Source of the DNA: Larimichthys crocea
Taxonomy: Eukaryota > Chordata > Actinopteri > Sciaenidae
DNA length: 64,000 nt
Direction of reading: 5' to 3'
Assembly: GCF_000972845.2 (NCBI RefSeq)
Contig: NC_040032.1
Coordinates: 1,383,073 to 1,447,072, forward strand
The notes below the pieces were generated by a model that did no database searches, was not told where the DNA came from, and worked only from the letters and a program-made list of their open reading frames with translations. The stretch's first letter is position 1; each line of letters opens with the position of its first letter. The translations under genes were made by a program, and so were the position numbers. Below are positions 11,682 through 25,345 of the stretch, one piece after another.

Positions 11682-11767
11682 GTCTTGATCCCGAATCGAG
11701 TGCTATTACTTTTCTAAAAGATTTGTCTTGATCCCGAATCGAGTGCTATTACTTTTCTAAAAGATTT
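11682..11767. repeat. Exact tandem duplication of about 43 bp
   Basis: A unit beginning GTCTTGATCCCGAATCGAG and ending TCTAAAAGATTT is present twice in direct succession. Confidence 0.9.
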
Positions 11768-12667
11768 GCGAGTTTTTCATGAAGTTATTCGCGAAAAAGG
11801 AATGAATGGGAAAGCCCAAAAATAAATAAATTTCAACAGACATTTTCAACAATGAACTGCTCTGGCATACTTTCACAGAGAGACTTTATTTAAACTTCAA
11901 AAAGTAGGTATGCTTGCCTTCTCTTCAGGGATTCACTACACTCATCGACAGCTTTTACCGTTTTTAAACTATCAAGGCTCAAAGTTGAGCAGGTTTTTAG
12001 TCAAATTTATGGGTCTATAATGGGTGTGTATGTGGTTTCCTAGAGTGATGACATCATCAGCTAGAGGGGAGAGGAGGGAAAACGATGAGTCAAAAAATAA
12101 AACATTTTCGACTATGGTGGCCTCAAATGCACAGCTACAGACATGATTATACCATCAAAACGTAGGAAAATTTGAGGTGGTCGCAGTGATAACTCTGTTG
12201 AAGCTGTCTCTGTTATAGTTTTGGCTCGCTACGCGCTAATTGATCGAGTACTCCCCCTCCACAGCCTCATTCACTCCCATGTTATTTTAAAAGAAATTTT
12301 TCCTCTCAGAGGGAGAGGGACTGAGCATGTGCAGCTGTCACTAATTACTCAGACACACACACAGAACACAGACAGTCAGAGAGGCACAGGCACAGACTGA
12401 CACACAAATAAGACAAAACTCCCCCAAGACTCCCTTCAAAATAAGAGTCCCTTCAAAATAAAAGACTTAAAACTCTTCTTAACAGCTCTCACCTACTTCC
12501 ACAAATTTTGTACTACAGAAATAAAAATTATATCACGACATTCAGCTTATTTACTGTCCGGAGACTCACCTGTCCACATGTGCAGCTCAGCCTGTATTGA
12601 TCATAGATCAGCAGATTTTTCTTGTTTGAACACAATGATGTCGATCTGTTTACTGAGCGTCTATTCA

Positions 12668-12671
<4 letters not shown>

Positions 12672-12709
<38 letters not shown>
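12672..12709. repeat. (GT)n microsatellite
   Basis: About 19 GT dinucleotides inside the AT-rich repeat block. Confidence 0.95.
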
Positions 12710-12710
<1 letters not shown>

Positions 12711-12749
12711 TGTGTTACTGTGTGAAGAGTTTTAAGTCTTATTTTGAAG

Positions 12750-13400
12750 GGACTAGCTAGCACTAGCCACTAAGAATTAAATACATGTTAATTGTTAACA
12801 TAGCGCGTCAGTGCTAGCAATTACCATTAGCCACTAGGAATTAAATACATGCTACTTGTTAACATGCTAATGCTAACATGCTAATGTTAATTGATAGCCC
12901 GTCAGTGGTCGCCACTAATTTTTAGCCACTAAGAATACATGCTACTTGCTAACATGCTAATGAAAACCTGCTAATGCTGACCTGCTAATAGTAATTGCTA
13001 GCGCGTCAGAGACAGCAGAGCAGACATGTAAAGACATGCTAACTGGTAACATAAGCAGCCAATGCTAAAATTAACGCAAATGCTAGTTACCCGTCAGTGC
13101 TAGCAATTAATATTAGCCACTAAGAATAAAATACATGCTCATTGCTAACATGTTAATGTTAACATGCTAATGTTAACATGCTAATGGTAACCTGCTAATA
13201 GTAATTGCTAGCGTGTCAGCATTGCAATTAACATTGATAACATTGTTAACATTGCTAACATTAGCAGCCAATGCTAAAATCAGTGCAAATGTTAATTGGT
13301 AGCACGTCAGGGCTAGCAATTTGCATTAGCCACCAAGCCACAAAAAATGTATGTTAATTGCTAATACGCTAATGTTAATTGCTAGCGTGTTGCTCCTGTG
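12750..13400. repeat. GCTAACATGCTAATG-rich imperfect minisatellite
   Basis: Many copies of GCTAACATGCTAATG and TTAATTGCTAGCGCGTCAG recur in units of very roughly 100-200 bp. Near 11545-11610 a related short copy occurs. The units diverge and no reading frame persists. This is degenerate tandem repeat DNA. Confidence 0.8.
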
Positions 13401-13514
13401 TCTAAATAAACATAGTAAAAATTACTATTTGAGGTGTGCTTTTTGAATACAGACCCCCGGCAACAGCCCACTCATCACTCTCAAAATTTCTGCGGGAATT
13501 TTCTAGTTATTTCT

Positions 13515-14940
13515 TCTGCCATGGGAGTCTATGGCAGCCCATAGAATCGTATGGTAAAAAGTTGTCATATTTTGCACATTGATTAAGGACAGTCGTATCT
13601 TTGATGTCACCAAGTTACATGTTGGCAGTAAACACGGTATAGCGTCACCAATGGGTCAAAGTTTAAGGTACGTTTTTGTATGTAAGTTTTGAACCGTTAG
13701 CCCCATTTTCAAAAACAAGGTATTGTTGGATCCCTTGGATCATACCGAGTTCAATGCACCCTATGACGTCATAATGCGCCATGATAGATTTTCCGCCATC
13801 TTGGATTTTGTTGAAAGTGAAACAATATATTTAGCAGTCGCAAATTTTGACGGATTCTCACGAAAATCGGCACAGAGTATATTTAGATCAATCCGCACAA
13901 AACTTATTAGATGGATTTTTCAATTTCGACTTTGTTTGCGTGCTACAGCCAATCGAAATCAGCGGCGAAGGCAGCAATTTCGATGTGAGCTAATTTCTCA
14001 GGAACGCTTTGGCGAAACAAAACCATTAATTTAACCAAAAATTTGGTGCCATGCATTGAGGCTCTGTCCCAAGTCCAGGAAACAAATATGGTGTTATTTC
14101 ATCTCTAGGGGGCGCTATAATTAGCAAAACATTGTTTTTGCTCATATCTCTTGATGTGTTTGTATTTGAAATGAAATTGTCATATCCACAGATACTGTGG
14201 GTTGCCCCATTGATAGTTGATGCCAACTTTTCATGTTAGCCAATCGCCGCCAAACAGGAAGTTTGCTCATATCTCGGCAATGCTTTGACTTCTGAAGACC
14301 AAATTGGGTCACGTGCATCGAGACCCGCCCCAAAGTGTCATTTGTCCACTAGGAGGCGCTGTAATTAACAAAATTGCATTATTGCTTTTTTGTCTTGACG
14401 TGTTTGTATTTGACGTTAAATTTTCACGTGTGCTAATACTGTGGAAGGTCACAATTCAGGTCCTGTCAAAATTTTTCACATCAGCTTAAGATTGTGGCTG
14501 CCACATTGCATTTTGGCGAAAGTGAATCTAAAGATTCAGCTGTTTCAAATTTTGGCCAATTCTCACAAAAAACGGCAGACACGATCTTCAGACGAATCCG
14601 CACAAAACTTGGAGATGGATTTTTCAATTTCCACTTTGTTTGCGTGCTACAGCCAATCGAAATCAGTGTCGAAGGTAGCGATTTTTTATATTAGCTTATA
14701 TCTCGGGAACGCTTTGGCGTAACAAAACCAAATTTGATGCCATGCTTCGAGGCTCTGTCCTAAGTGCAGGAACGAAATCTGGTGTCATTCGGTCACTAGG
14801 GGGCGCTGTAATCAGCAAAAATGCGTTTTTGCTTTTTTCTCATGACGTGTTTGGATGTGAAATAAAATTTTCATGTATGCTGATGCATTATATGATCACC
14901 TGATCTGCATGGGCCCCTCATTGCTGCTTGCAGCTATATT
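13515..14940. repeat. Degenerate tandem repeat (about 690-700 bp period) with a GGGGGCGCT core
   Basis: Two long units repeat at 690-704 bp. ATGGATTTTTCAATTT at about 13911 returns at about 14615. GCCATGCATTGAGGCTCTGTC near 14048 returns as GCCATGCTTCGAGGCTCTGTC near 14740. The CTAGGGGGCGCT(A/G)TAAT word occurs three times, near 14105, 14350 and 14796. This is a familiar fish interspersed repeat type. No coding function is seen. Confidence 0.75.
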
Positions 14941-15384
14941 TTTATTTAGAATTGGTTGTGGCAGATGTCCACCCACCATGATCCGGGTTCTGCTCAAGGT
15001 TTCTGGCACAGGCAGTTTTTCCTTGTAATTGTAATGGAGATTTTCACAAAACTTTATGATTACAACATTATATTAAACACTTTGTCAATATCTTATAATG
15101 TTTCCTGGTCATTTCACACTTTATTACAAAATTCTATCTTTTCATAGAAATTTCCACAGTTGCATCAGGCATTTCAGCAGAGGGCATCAACACTGCAGGA
15201 AATACAGTGTATTTCTTATCCCCTTTCACAACATTTCTAAGCAAACAGTTAATTTTTAACAGCCGAAATCTTCTCTCATATGAACACCTGTTGAAAGCTT
15301 GATCTGTCACATACCTAAACAATGGTAGAAGTGATATTCTCTAAACTACTCAACAGTGTCAATGATGTATGGGGGAGAGTCACG

Positions 15385-15428
15385 GGCCAGAGTCAGGCAC
15401 ACTCAAAATTTCTTTAGAAATGTTCTAG
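15385..15428. repeat. Second copy of the block-end motif
   Basis: GGCCAGAGTCAGGCACACTC, then AAAATTTCTTTAGAAATGTTCTAG, nearly repeats 10873-10918. The two copies bracket the 4.5-kb repeat region. 15430-16188 holds no supported gene. Confidence 0.6.
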
Positions 15429-16188
15429 TTTGAATTATTGTGTTTCACCTGTGAGAAAATCCAAAGCCATTCGCAAGTCCCAGAGGATTTGTTTGCTCAC
15501 TCTGTCCAGACCAACTTCACAAACTGTTTGTAAGTTCTTATATTTTTATAGTGTATAACAGTATATATTAATCAATAATGATTCTATACAAATTTCTACC
15601 TCCTCTGAGTCACTCACTAACAGAAGAGCTGTTACACCCTATCTGCTGTCACAAGAGGTCACTGAGACAGTTACAATGTATAAAAATGAAAATGACCATT
15701 TTTTAATTAAGACTAGGTCAACAACAACAATAATAATAATAATGATAATAATAGTTTTGACTGCAAGACAAGTTCAGTGATAGTAACCTCTCTCTTTATG
15801 AATCATTAATGTCATTAATAGCACTTTTATCTCAAGAGATCAATGTGGAAAAGTATATCTTTCAGTGTGCACAGGTCAGACATGCAGTCAGCTGTTTGCT
15901 GCTCATAGATGCAGCATCAGACAGAGTTGCTGTGGAACAATCCTTAAGAGAACATCGGGTAAGCCACATTCACAGATTTTTAGCAGAACATAAACATTGA
16001 ACACACTGAGAATCTGTTTTATTTACTGCTGAATTTAAATGTGCTCATCAAACTGCCATGAAAATGATACACATGATTTAAACCTCTGAAGGATCTAATG
16101 AAGAATATAATATGATTTCCCTGTTCTTTAGACTGGATAGCTTTGAAGCAGAGGCTGTGCTCCGACACACAGTCTGTGGACTTCAACT

Positions 16189-17178
16189 ATGTCTTTTCTT
16201 AGGACTGTTTTCAACGACTCTGTCATCATTCATCCTCCAGGATTCTATATCATCGGATTTGAGACATTCCCTAACATCAATGTCTACTTCATCTTTCTAG
16301 CATTAGTTTATGTGGTTACTGTGCTGTTCAATACTTTGGTGATCTATGTAATTGCCTTTAATAATTGTTTACACACTCCAAAGTTTCTGGCTGTGGTCAA
16401 CCTTGCAGTAATTGATGTACTCTTAAACACAAGCACTATTCCCAACATGATAAAGACTTTCCTCTTTAAGGATAACTTCATTCCATTCAACCTTTGTCTG
16501 TTACAAATGTTTGTATATTACTCTGTTATTCCTCTGGAGTCATATGCACTCGCTATACTTGCCTATGACCGCTTGATTGCAATTTGTTTCCCTCTGCGAC
16601 AGAACTCAGTCAACACAGTACAGAGCATGTTGTGTATTGTCGGTCTGACTTGGGTTTACTGTCTGGGAGTAATGGCATTTGCAACAGCTATCATGACTCG
16701 ACTGTCTTTTTGTAATTCTGTCAGAGTGTTCAGCTATTTCTGTGACTATGCTCCTGTGTTTAGACTCGCCTGTAATGATTACACACTGCAGTGGTCTGTG
16801 GCTTCACATTTTAGCATGGTGAATCTGATGTGTCCCTTTTCTTTCATAGTCCTGTCTTATGGCAGCATCCTGGTGACTGTGTTCAGGATGAAATCAGTAA
16901 GCAGTAGGATGAAAGCTCTGGCAACTTGTGTTGAGCATCTAGTCCTTGTTGCTGTATTTTACATTCCTATATTTAGCATTTTTTTGCTCGGGCTTTATGT
17001 GCGATCCATTGACCCGGACCAGCGTGTGCTGAGTCTGTCACTGGCCTCCTGCATCCCACCCTGTGTCAATCCTATTGTCTATTCTTTGAAAACCAAAGAG
17101 ATCAAAGTTAGAGCCTTAGCACTGGTAAGAATAAATAAAATTGTCACACAAAAAAGGATTAATAAAGCACAGAAATAG
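16189..17178 (+). CDS. Teleost odorant receptor (class A GPCR)
   Basis: This is an intronless 329-aa seven-transmembrane receptor of the length typical for odorant receptors, which detect waterborne odorants in olfactory neuron cilia and signal through Golf. Motifs in order: TM1 Asn in LFNTLVIYVI; LHTPKFLAVVNLAVID at the first inner loop and TM2; TM3 end LAYDRLIAICFPL (a variant of MAYDRYVAICxPL); paired Cys in the second outer loop with SYFCDYAP; KALATCVEHL opening TM6; and NPIVYSLKTKEIK at TM7. An NDS glycosylation site lies in the N-terminus. The LHTPKF and DRLIAIC variants fit a divergent fish (delta-like) group. The start at 16189 puts about 25 residues before TM1, as usual. No second receptor is present in the window. 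Confidence 0.92.
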   Translation: MSFLRTVFNDSVIIHPPGFYIIGFETFPNINVYFIFLALVYVVTVLFNTLVIYVIAFNNCLHTPKFLAVVNLAVIDVLLNTSTIPNMIKTFLFKDNFIPFNLCLLQMFVYYSVIPLESYALAILAYDRLIAICFPLRQNSVNTVQSMLCIVGLTWVYCLGVMAFATAIMTRLSFCNSVRVFSYFCDYAPVFRLACNDYTLQWSVASHFSMVNLMCPFSFIVLSYGSILVTVFRMKSVSSRMKALATCVEHLVLVAVFYIPIFSIFLLGLYVRSIDPDQRVLSLSLASCIPPCVNPIVYSLKTKEIKVRALALVRINKIVTQKRINKAQK

Positions 17179-17599
17179 TTTATACTGTGGTCTATGAGGT
17201 CATCAATGTAAGCTTTATGAACAGATTTGAACTGTGAACTGTTTACCTGATTTTAACAGTACTCACCATGTCAGAGATCACTCAGTCATTCAGTAGTCAT
17301 GTTCTTCTTATAGAAGCTCTGACATAATGCACTACATTAGATACTTTGGTCCAATCTTATAAAAAGTGTTAAATTATATCTTCTTTATTCCAATATCAAA
17401 TTAAAATACAATATAACAATACATTGCACTGTAGTTTAAGATGTCCATAATGGAGGACATTGGTCTGATCATAGTCAGTGCCTGCCCTCTACTGGGATTA
17501 TGTGAACAGTGCAAGCTGTGCCGTAAAGAATGATGACAACACTACATGAAACATTAGAAAATGTAATTATTTGAATAAAGTTTTACTTGTATTACTGGT
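17179..17599. other. AT-rich 3' flank of the receptor gene
   Basis: No gene, repeat end or RNA is supported here. AATAAAG at 17574 could be a polyadenylation signal but is far from the stop. Confidence 0.3.
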
Positions 17600-18180
17600 G
17601 TTACAGTTTTTTCATTCCATTTCACCCATACTTCAGATACTTTTTCTAAACTCTTAACAGACAAAACACAACTGGCCAAATGGATCATTTTCTTCTTGAA
17701 AACACATTTTGTTAAATATATACTAACTCTTCATTTCAAAATAGAACACATCTTTCTTTGCACACACTAACTTTACCAAAACACTTGAAATCTGACTCAA
17801 AATGAAATTATTCAGTTACAGTATGATAGAAAAAGGTTGTACAGTATTGCTTACAGTGAACAAAATATCCATGAAACACATAAGAGCATTCTGAACAAAA
17901 AAAAAACAACAGCAAAAAGCCCAGATAAAAACAAGCACAAAAATACTGTATCTAATCTCTGCGATCTTTAGGGTTAGGCCACATGTTTTCATCAACATCA
18001 TCTCTGATATTATCAAAGGCGACGCTTGGTATGTAGGATCCACCCACGGCAATCATCAACTGTGATGTCCCTGCAGCCAGCATCCATGACGGAGGGACAT
18101 CTGGTCATGTGGCTGATGGTCATAAACCTTTACCTCCACGCAGAACTCCTCTATGGGGTTGAACACTTGTTTGCGATTGA
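17600..18180 (-). mobile_element. Tc1/mariner remnant with transposase C-terminus
   Basis: On the minus strand, frames from about 18165 to 17957 read FNPIEEF, then VYDHQPHDQMSL, then DITVDDCRGWI, then DNIRDDVDENMWPNPKDRRD and a stop. These are the closing blocks of fish Tc1/mariner transposases (DDE nuclease, after the last catalytic residue). At least two frameshifts separate them, and the DNA-binding and most of the catalytic region are missing. It is a dead fragment. Confidence 0.8.
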
Positions 18181-18183
18181 AAA

Positions 18184-18440
18184 AAACTATTATCAAATCA
18201 AATCAAATAAATTTTATTTGTATAGCCCAAAGTCACAAAGTACATTTGCCTCAGAGGGCTTTACAATCTGTACAGGGAGTGACACCCTCTGTCCTTAGAC
18301 CCTCAGTTCGAGTGAGGAAAAACTTGCCCACAAAAACCCTTTTAACAGGGAAAAAAATGTGGAAGAAACCTCAGGAAGAGCCACAGAGGAGGGATCCCTC
18401 TCCCAGGACGGACAGACGTGCAGAAACCTGAAAAACTTTA
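18184..18440. repeat. Common teleost dispersed repeat (TCAAATCAAAT... to GACGGACAGACGTGC)
   Basis: The start with TCAAATCAAATCAAATAAA and the AAACCTCAGGAAGAGCCACAG and GGAGGGATCCCTCTCCCAGG blocks are found widely in fish genomes. I cannot name the family with certainty. Confidence 0.6.
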
Positions 18441-18448
18441 GGTGTCAA

Positions 18449-19980
<1,532 letters not shown>

Positions 19981-20484
19981 TAACTTACACTTTGACTTCT
20001 AAAGAACCTGCTCTGATGTTACAATCCTTCTAGCTGACGTGACCCAGGCAGAACAAACGCCCAATTTACAGTGGCAGATTAACAGGGACTCCTGGGCAAC
20101 CAGCAGACAGGTGTGCAAGTCCAGGTGCTGTTTCCAACCTGATGGAGTGACAGCGGGGACGGCCAATCACACAAGAGACGGCAGAGCCAATCAGGAGCTT
20201 GCGGGCGGTAACCAAGGGCAACAGGCTTCAGCTTGAGCGGCCGCTTTCCGCTTGGTCCTAGTGCCTGACGGGTCTCTGTTTACCTGTGATTTCCTGTAAA
20301 CCACCTGTAGAAACAGGTAGGACCAGAAAACAGAAAAGCGTCAGTGTTAGACTTAGGCTCCTGACTTTGCGAAACCGCAGAGAACACCTACCTATAAGTA
20401 GTTGTCAATTCCGGCCCCTAGTAAGCAAGGTGCATCAACTCGAGACACACGTATCACTTGCTGACCAATCGAACCGCCCATTTC

Positions 20485-21613
20485 CCTGGTTTCTGTGGGG
20501 GATACCCCCATGTGCGGGGATGTGCCATGCAGGCTCTTGGTTAAGTTGATCTTCTGGGTACCTTTTTCAGCATCTCGCGAGGCTATTGTTCGTCATGAAG
20601 GTTACATAGTCTTATGGTACTGCTTGTCCTTGCTCGAAATCGTTTTTCCAAACACTTGAGATCGGTGATGTGCACATTTTACGTTGTCTGACAGACTGGC
20701 CTGTTCTTAAATGGCAGAGGCATTTACAGTGACCATCTACCTTTATCCCTGTTCCTTCCCATATTGATATGAACAGAGATCTCTTGAGAGGAAGTGGAGC
20801 ATTCCTCAACTGTTCCTCTGCTGCAGTCTGACTCGAGCCACCTTTATCACATCTGGTGGAGTGGACAGAACCCTGAACTTGCGTTTGGCAAATGATCGGA
20901 CTCACTTGTTAGATTAGTGTGGTGACTTAAGATGAGGTGTCACCTTCTTCACTGAGCGTGGCTGCTTCCAATGGCAGGCCATCGCGACACAGGGATTGAC
21001 ACAGTCCGCATATAGTCACCCGGGTCCGTTCTTTGAGCAAACGGTCCATGTCTTTGCCTGACACAATTTTTCTTCGTGAGCAGCAAGGTGCTTGAGAACA
21101 ATTGTACCTCTATGAGCAAAACCATTTATTATATCACATGGATTAAAGGTGCAATCTCTTCGGCAAGGTGCTCTGATGTGGCCATGCCCTCTGTCGTTGG
21201 GTGTAGAATATGAATTTAGATTGGGCAGGAATAAAACTCTCTTGAATAGGTTATGGGGAGAGGGATTTTGCTTTGATGAATAAACCTCTGACCATGCAGC
21301 CCAGTAATCCTGCTGACTTGGAATGACAGCTCTTCGGGATACAATTGGCGAACTTTAAATGCAGACTCTTTTCCTTGCCCCTGTCCAAAGTTCTCCTTCT
21401 CTTGCAGAATGAAAGGTGTGTCCACTTTGGTTGTCCAAAGTGCATATCGAGCAATCTCAGTCTCTGGGTTACTGTCGTGACAGCCAGACTGGAATAACTT
21501 GGATGTATAAGTGCTGTTCATGTCTTGCACACACGGTTAGATGTTGCTTCAATTGACACATCATTGGTCTGTTTAGGAATTTTTCTATCCTTCTCCTTTG
21601 ATTGTTTTCCATC

Positions 21614-21645
<32 letters not shown>

Positions 21646-24167
21646 AGAAAAATCTCTTTACGTTCGTCAAACCCGTTGTTCTTTACTTCTCATTCCTTGG
21701 TACGTCTTCATGTAAACACGTTGGGTGTTCCTTTTACATGTGTACAGTACACTTCTCGTTCAACAGTTCTTTGAATGGTGTCCTTTTTCAAACATCCAAG
21801 CACAATTTTTCATTTGGCCACAACACTTGACTCGTTCTGCTATAGACTTGTTCCTGAACCTTCGACATGTCTGGATGTTATGGATTTAGCTCTCACAAAA
21901 AAACACACTCTTAGCATCGGGTTTCTTCAGAGTACTTGGCCATACACGTTGCACCAATGGTGCGAGTCTTTGGTGTCTTCTTGTTTCACCCTCACCAGAC
22001 TTCAGAGCATGAGTGACGTTACTGGGTACAAGCTATTTGTGCTCTTTGTGACAAGCACAAAGGGCTGAAGCCAGGAGTTCCTGTCGTGCTTCCTGGATCT
22101 CAATGACCTTTGTTTCGGGGCAGTTAAACCAATCAGAGCTTGCTGAGCATTTTGTGATTTTCACCACAAGTCATTAAGATTCAAGACTCTTAATCTGAGA
22201 CATTGCAGCTTGACAGCCTTGAATGAAGTCTGAAAAACTCCATTAGTTCATTGCTGTCCTTGGTCTCTGTTGGCCATGCAGTGAGCTTATCCCTGAAGGC
22301 TTAGCGATATGAAGGAACTTCCGTACCTTTCTTTCGAGGATATCCCAGGCTGCATAGTAAGCTTCATTTGTGCCTAACAGGGTAGCTCTCAATGGCTTCC
22401 TTTCAGGTCCGCTAACATACTTGTGGAGGTAGTCAGACCTTCTCGTTTACTGGAATATTCTTTCAATCTATCAATGTTTGAAACACATTTTCCATCCTTT
22501 TACCTTAGTGGGTCTCCACTGAAAACAGATGGCTCTGGTACTGGGAGCGCTGCATTATGGACTTACATTGCTTTAGCCAGTGCTGTAGTGCTATCCTCTT
22601 TCAGCATTAGCAGAAGGTTGTCCTCTTGGTGGCAGTTTGTGCCATCACAACAGGTTGTTACATGTGTAGTCCTTGTGGTGGTACAGCATGATGTACTGCC
22701 AAACTTCCCTGGGTTTCAGTACAGGCTTCTCCTGCATAGCTTACAATCAGGAGCAACTCTGATATCTCTTCGTCTGAACCAACTTCTGTTTGTAGACTTG
22801 AGTCATGCTTTTGCAGCATTCATCTTCTTAACTGTCTCTAAGAGCGCTATCTTCTGCGCTTCTCTTCTAAGTCCTTCTTTCTTGCAGCATTTTCTGCTTC
22901 TTGTAGTGCAAGCCTCTGTCTATTCTCGGCTTCAAGACTTTCAAGCCTTGTTTTTCAAGTTCCATTCTTCTAGACCTTTAAAGTAGCTTGAGTTGTGCTA
23001 GCTCTGCTGCAGCTTCTTGTTTCTTAGTAGAGGACAGCTTGAATGTCTTGATTTAACGCTTGCACTGGGCTCTAGATGTGATGATGAGAAATACAGAGCT
23101 AGCATCAGCCCAGCGTGCTTGTTCTTTATGAAATCTTGACCCTTATCCTTCTCTTCGAGATGGTTCCTGCACAGTTCAAGATCTACCTTGGACAGCATGA
23201 CAAGTGTCTACTCGTCGTCGGTCTCCCCATCAGGAACCAATGTGTTGGCCAAGTCTTCATGAACTCCTTTTACATCTGTTGAAGCATAGCGGAATTTGGT
23301 CATGAGGTCTTGGGAGAATATCACTTGAGGGTGATCCTTGGAGGGCTTTCTTAGCTCCTTAGCAGAGCTTTCCATTTTTTGTAATTAATTACGAGTGATG
23401 CTGCAGGCATTCCGGGTTTGGCATCAAGAGTGCTTGACCCATATTCAGTAAGTTTCGGGTTCTCTGGCTCCTCGTGGTCCTCATCCACAGCAGCTGTGCC
23501 TCTGCGCTTAGGTCAATTTTCTTTTGATAAGTTTGTGTTCAAAGTTTCATTATCCTGAGCAACCACATACATACATAAACTAGTTAATTAACTAGCTTAG
23601 CTTGAGTGTTGATAAACGCTTATAGTTCAATTGCCTTAAAACTCTGATTGCAATAACTTACCTTCTATCTTTAGAGTGACTTACGTGACATGAACACCTT
23701 TTCACAATAAATGCACTTATCCTTACTTGCAAGCACAAAAAACACTTCCCGTTTAACTACTTAGCCTTTTACACAAATAGTGTTTGTACTGTTACTGAGT
23801 AAAGGTTAACTACAGTAGATCCGCATCAACACGCACTTAGTAACATGTATAACACTAACACAACACTTTGATACTATAGCGCCCCTTTAAATGTTATTCA
23901 CACAAGTAAACTTCAAAACATCTTTGTTAGTATTATTATACAGCTTCACAACATCTTTTCCTTTGGCATGCCAGGTTGCTCTGTCCTCTTCGCTGCGTAC
24001 AGTTCCACCCTGAACACATACAGTACAATACAATCTTGCACTCTCTGCCTGTGCATTGACCCAAATAATTATCAACAAAAATATGATATTCCCAAAGCAG
24101 ACTATTTAATTGTTAACCCAAGTACAAAAAAATGACTTAAACTAGTAACGTCTCTAACGGCAGTACA
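20485..24167 (-). mobile_element. BEL/Pao retrotransposon copy 1, inverted and truncated
   Basis: This is the reverse complement of copy 2 (27019 to about 30770). The 5' LTR starts at 24167, and gag, zinc knuckle and protease segments run leftward. The match stops in the reverse transcriptase region near 20485, so the RNase H, integrase and 3' LTR are absent. Compared with copy 2 it has many one-base insertions and deletions. There is also an A-rich tract at 21614-21650 that is absent from copy 2. The frame is broken throughout. Both copies share the same upstream flank, so this is a segmental inverted duplication and not an independent insertion. Confidence 0.85.
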
Positions 24168-24523
24168 AAAGTTGAATTTCTTGATGGTCGCTGGTGAAAA
24201 TCTTTTTAGTGTCACAATGTTACAAGTTTCTTCACCGTCTCTGAAAACACCGACTGTTAGTAGTAGACGAGGAAAAACTAGAGCTTTCACACGACCAGCT
24301 ACGTGTTCTCTTGCTGTTTGAAACTGCGTCCCACTGACACGCTGGCTGACGGGCACCAGTTAACAGGTCACTCGTTGAACCGAAACACCGGCGAGTCGAA
24401 GAAATGAAGTAGTTTGTGTTGAGACAATAATAAAATAATGTAATAAATCAATGTTGGATTTAACACTCACCCTGCCTCAGCCTATTCTCCTCCTTTCCGT
24501 GCTCTGCGACCTCATCATGGAGT
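24168..24523 (-). repeat. Host flank segment, copy 1 (inverted)
   Basis: This is the sequence just upstream of the BEL 5' LTR. It matches 24545-24893 and 26644-27018 in opposite orientation, with small indels. Confidence 0.85.
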
Positions 24524-24533
24524 NNNNNNNNNN
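24524..24533. other. Assembly gap (10 N)
   Basis: Ten N bases sit at the centre of the inverted duplication. A gap at a palindrome centre is a common sign of scaffolding or gap-filling trouble. Confidence 0.99.
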
Positions 24534-24544
24534 TGTTGTTCGAC

Positions 24545-24893
24545 TCCATTTTGAGTTCCAGAGCCAGAAGAGGAGAAGTGAAGGCTGAGGCAGGGTGAGT
24601 GTTAATCCAACATTTGATTTATTACATTATTTTATTATTGTCTCAACACAAACTACTTCATTTCTCCGACTCGCCGGTGTTCGGTTCAACGAGTGACCGT
24701 GTAACTGGTGCCCGTCAGCCGAGCGTGTCAATGTGACGCAGTTTCAAACAGCAGAGAACACGTAGCTGTCGTCGTGAATGCCTCTAGTTTTCCTCGTCTA
24801 CGTACTCAGTCGTGTTTTCAGAGACGGGGAAGAAACTTGTGAACATTGTGACACTAAAAAAGTTTTTCACAGCGACCAATCAGATAAATTCAC
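24545..24893 (+). repeat. Host flank segment, copy 2, without the BEL insertion
   Basis: It matches 26644-27018 up to CGACCAATCAGA, then continues into unrelated sequence where the third copy enters the LTR. It therefore resembles an unoccupied or rearranged site. 24894-25345 has no identified gene. Confidence 0.75.
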
Positions 24894-25345
24894 TTTGATC
24901 GACACCCGCGCTTCTCAGCAGCAGAAGCAGCAACTCTCGCGAGATCTGCAACGCAGTATAAATTCAGTTCAGTCGAGTTTTATTTGGAAAATAATCAATA
25001 TTACCAAAGAGTCACAAATAATAACAACTCATTAACGAGATGAGGAAATAAACCCAGATTCATTAAGTTCAAAAAATAGATATTATCCTGTGTGTGTGTG
25101 TGAGCTGTAATGAGGAGTTGGGCTCACTCTCTTTGATCAGTGATTGTAGAATTGATTGGCTCTTTTTTGGATCCTCAGTTAAAAGAGTTGACCTTGGCGA
25201 GTTCAGCTCTGCATTCATTGTTGGGGGTTGTTCATGTCCTGAGAATGGCTCTTACAGGCTTTCTATTGGCTGTTTGTCACATGTTTAGTCTGGATCTGAT
25301 TTATGATGAGGACCCTACACTCACTACCCACAGTATGATTGGTTC

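Noticed and set aside
24545..24893. Protein-coding gene at the third host flank copy
   Set aside because: Frames in the three copies differ and are not conserved, so I treat it as non-coding flank.
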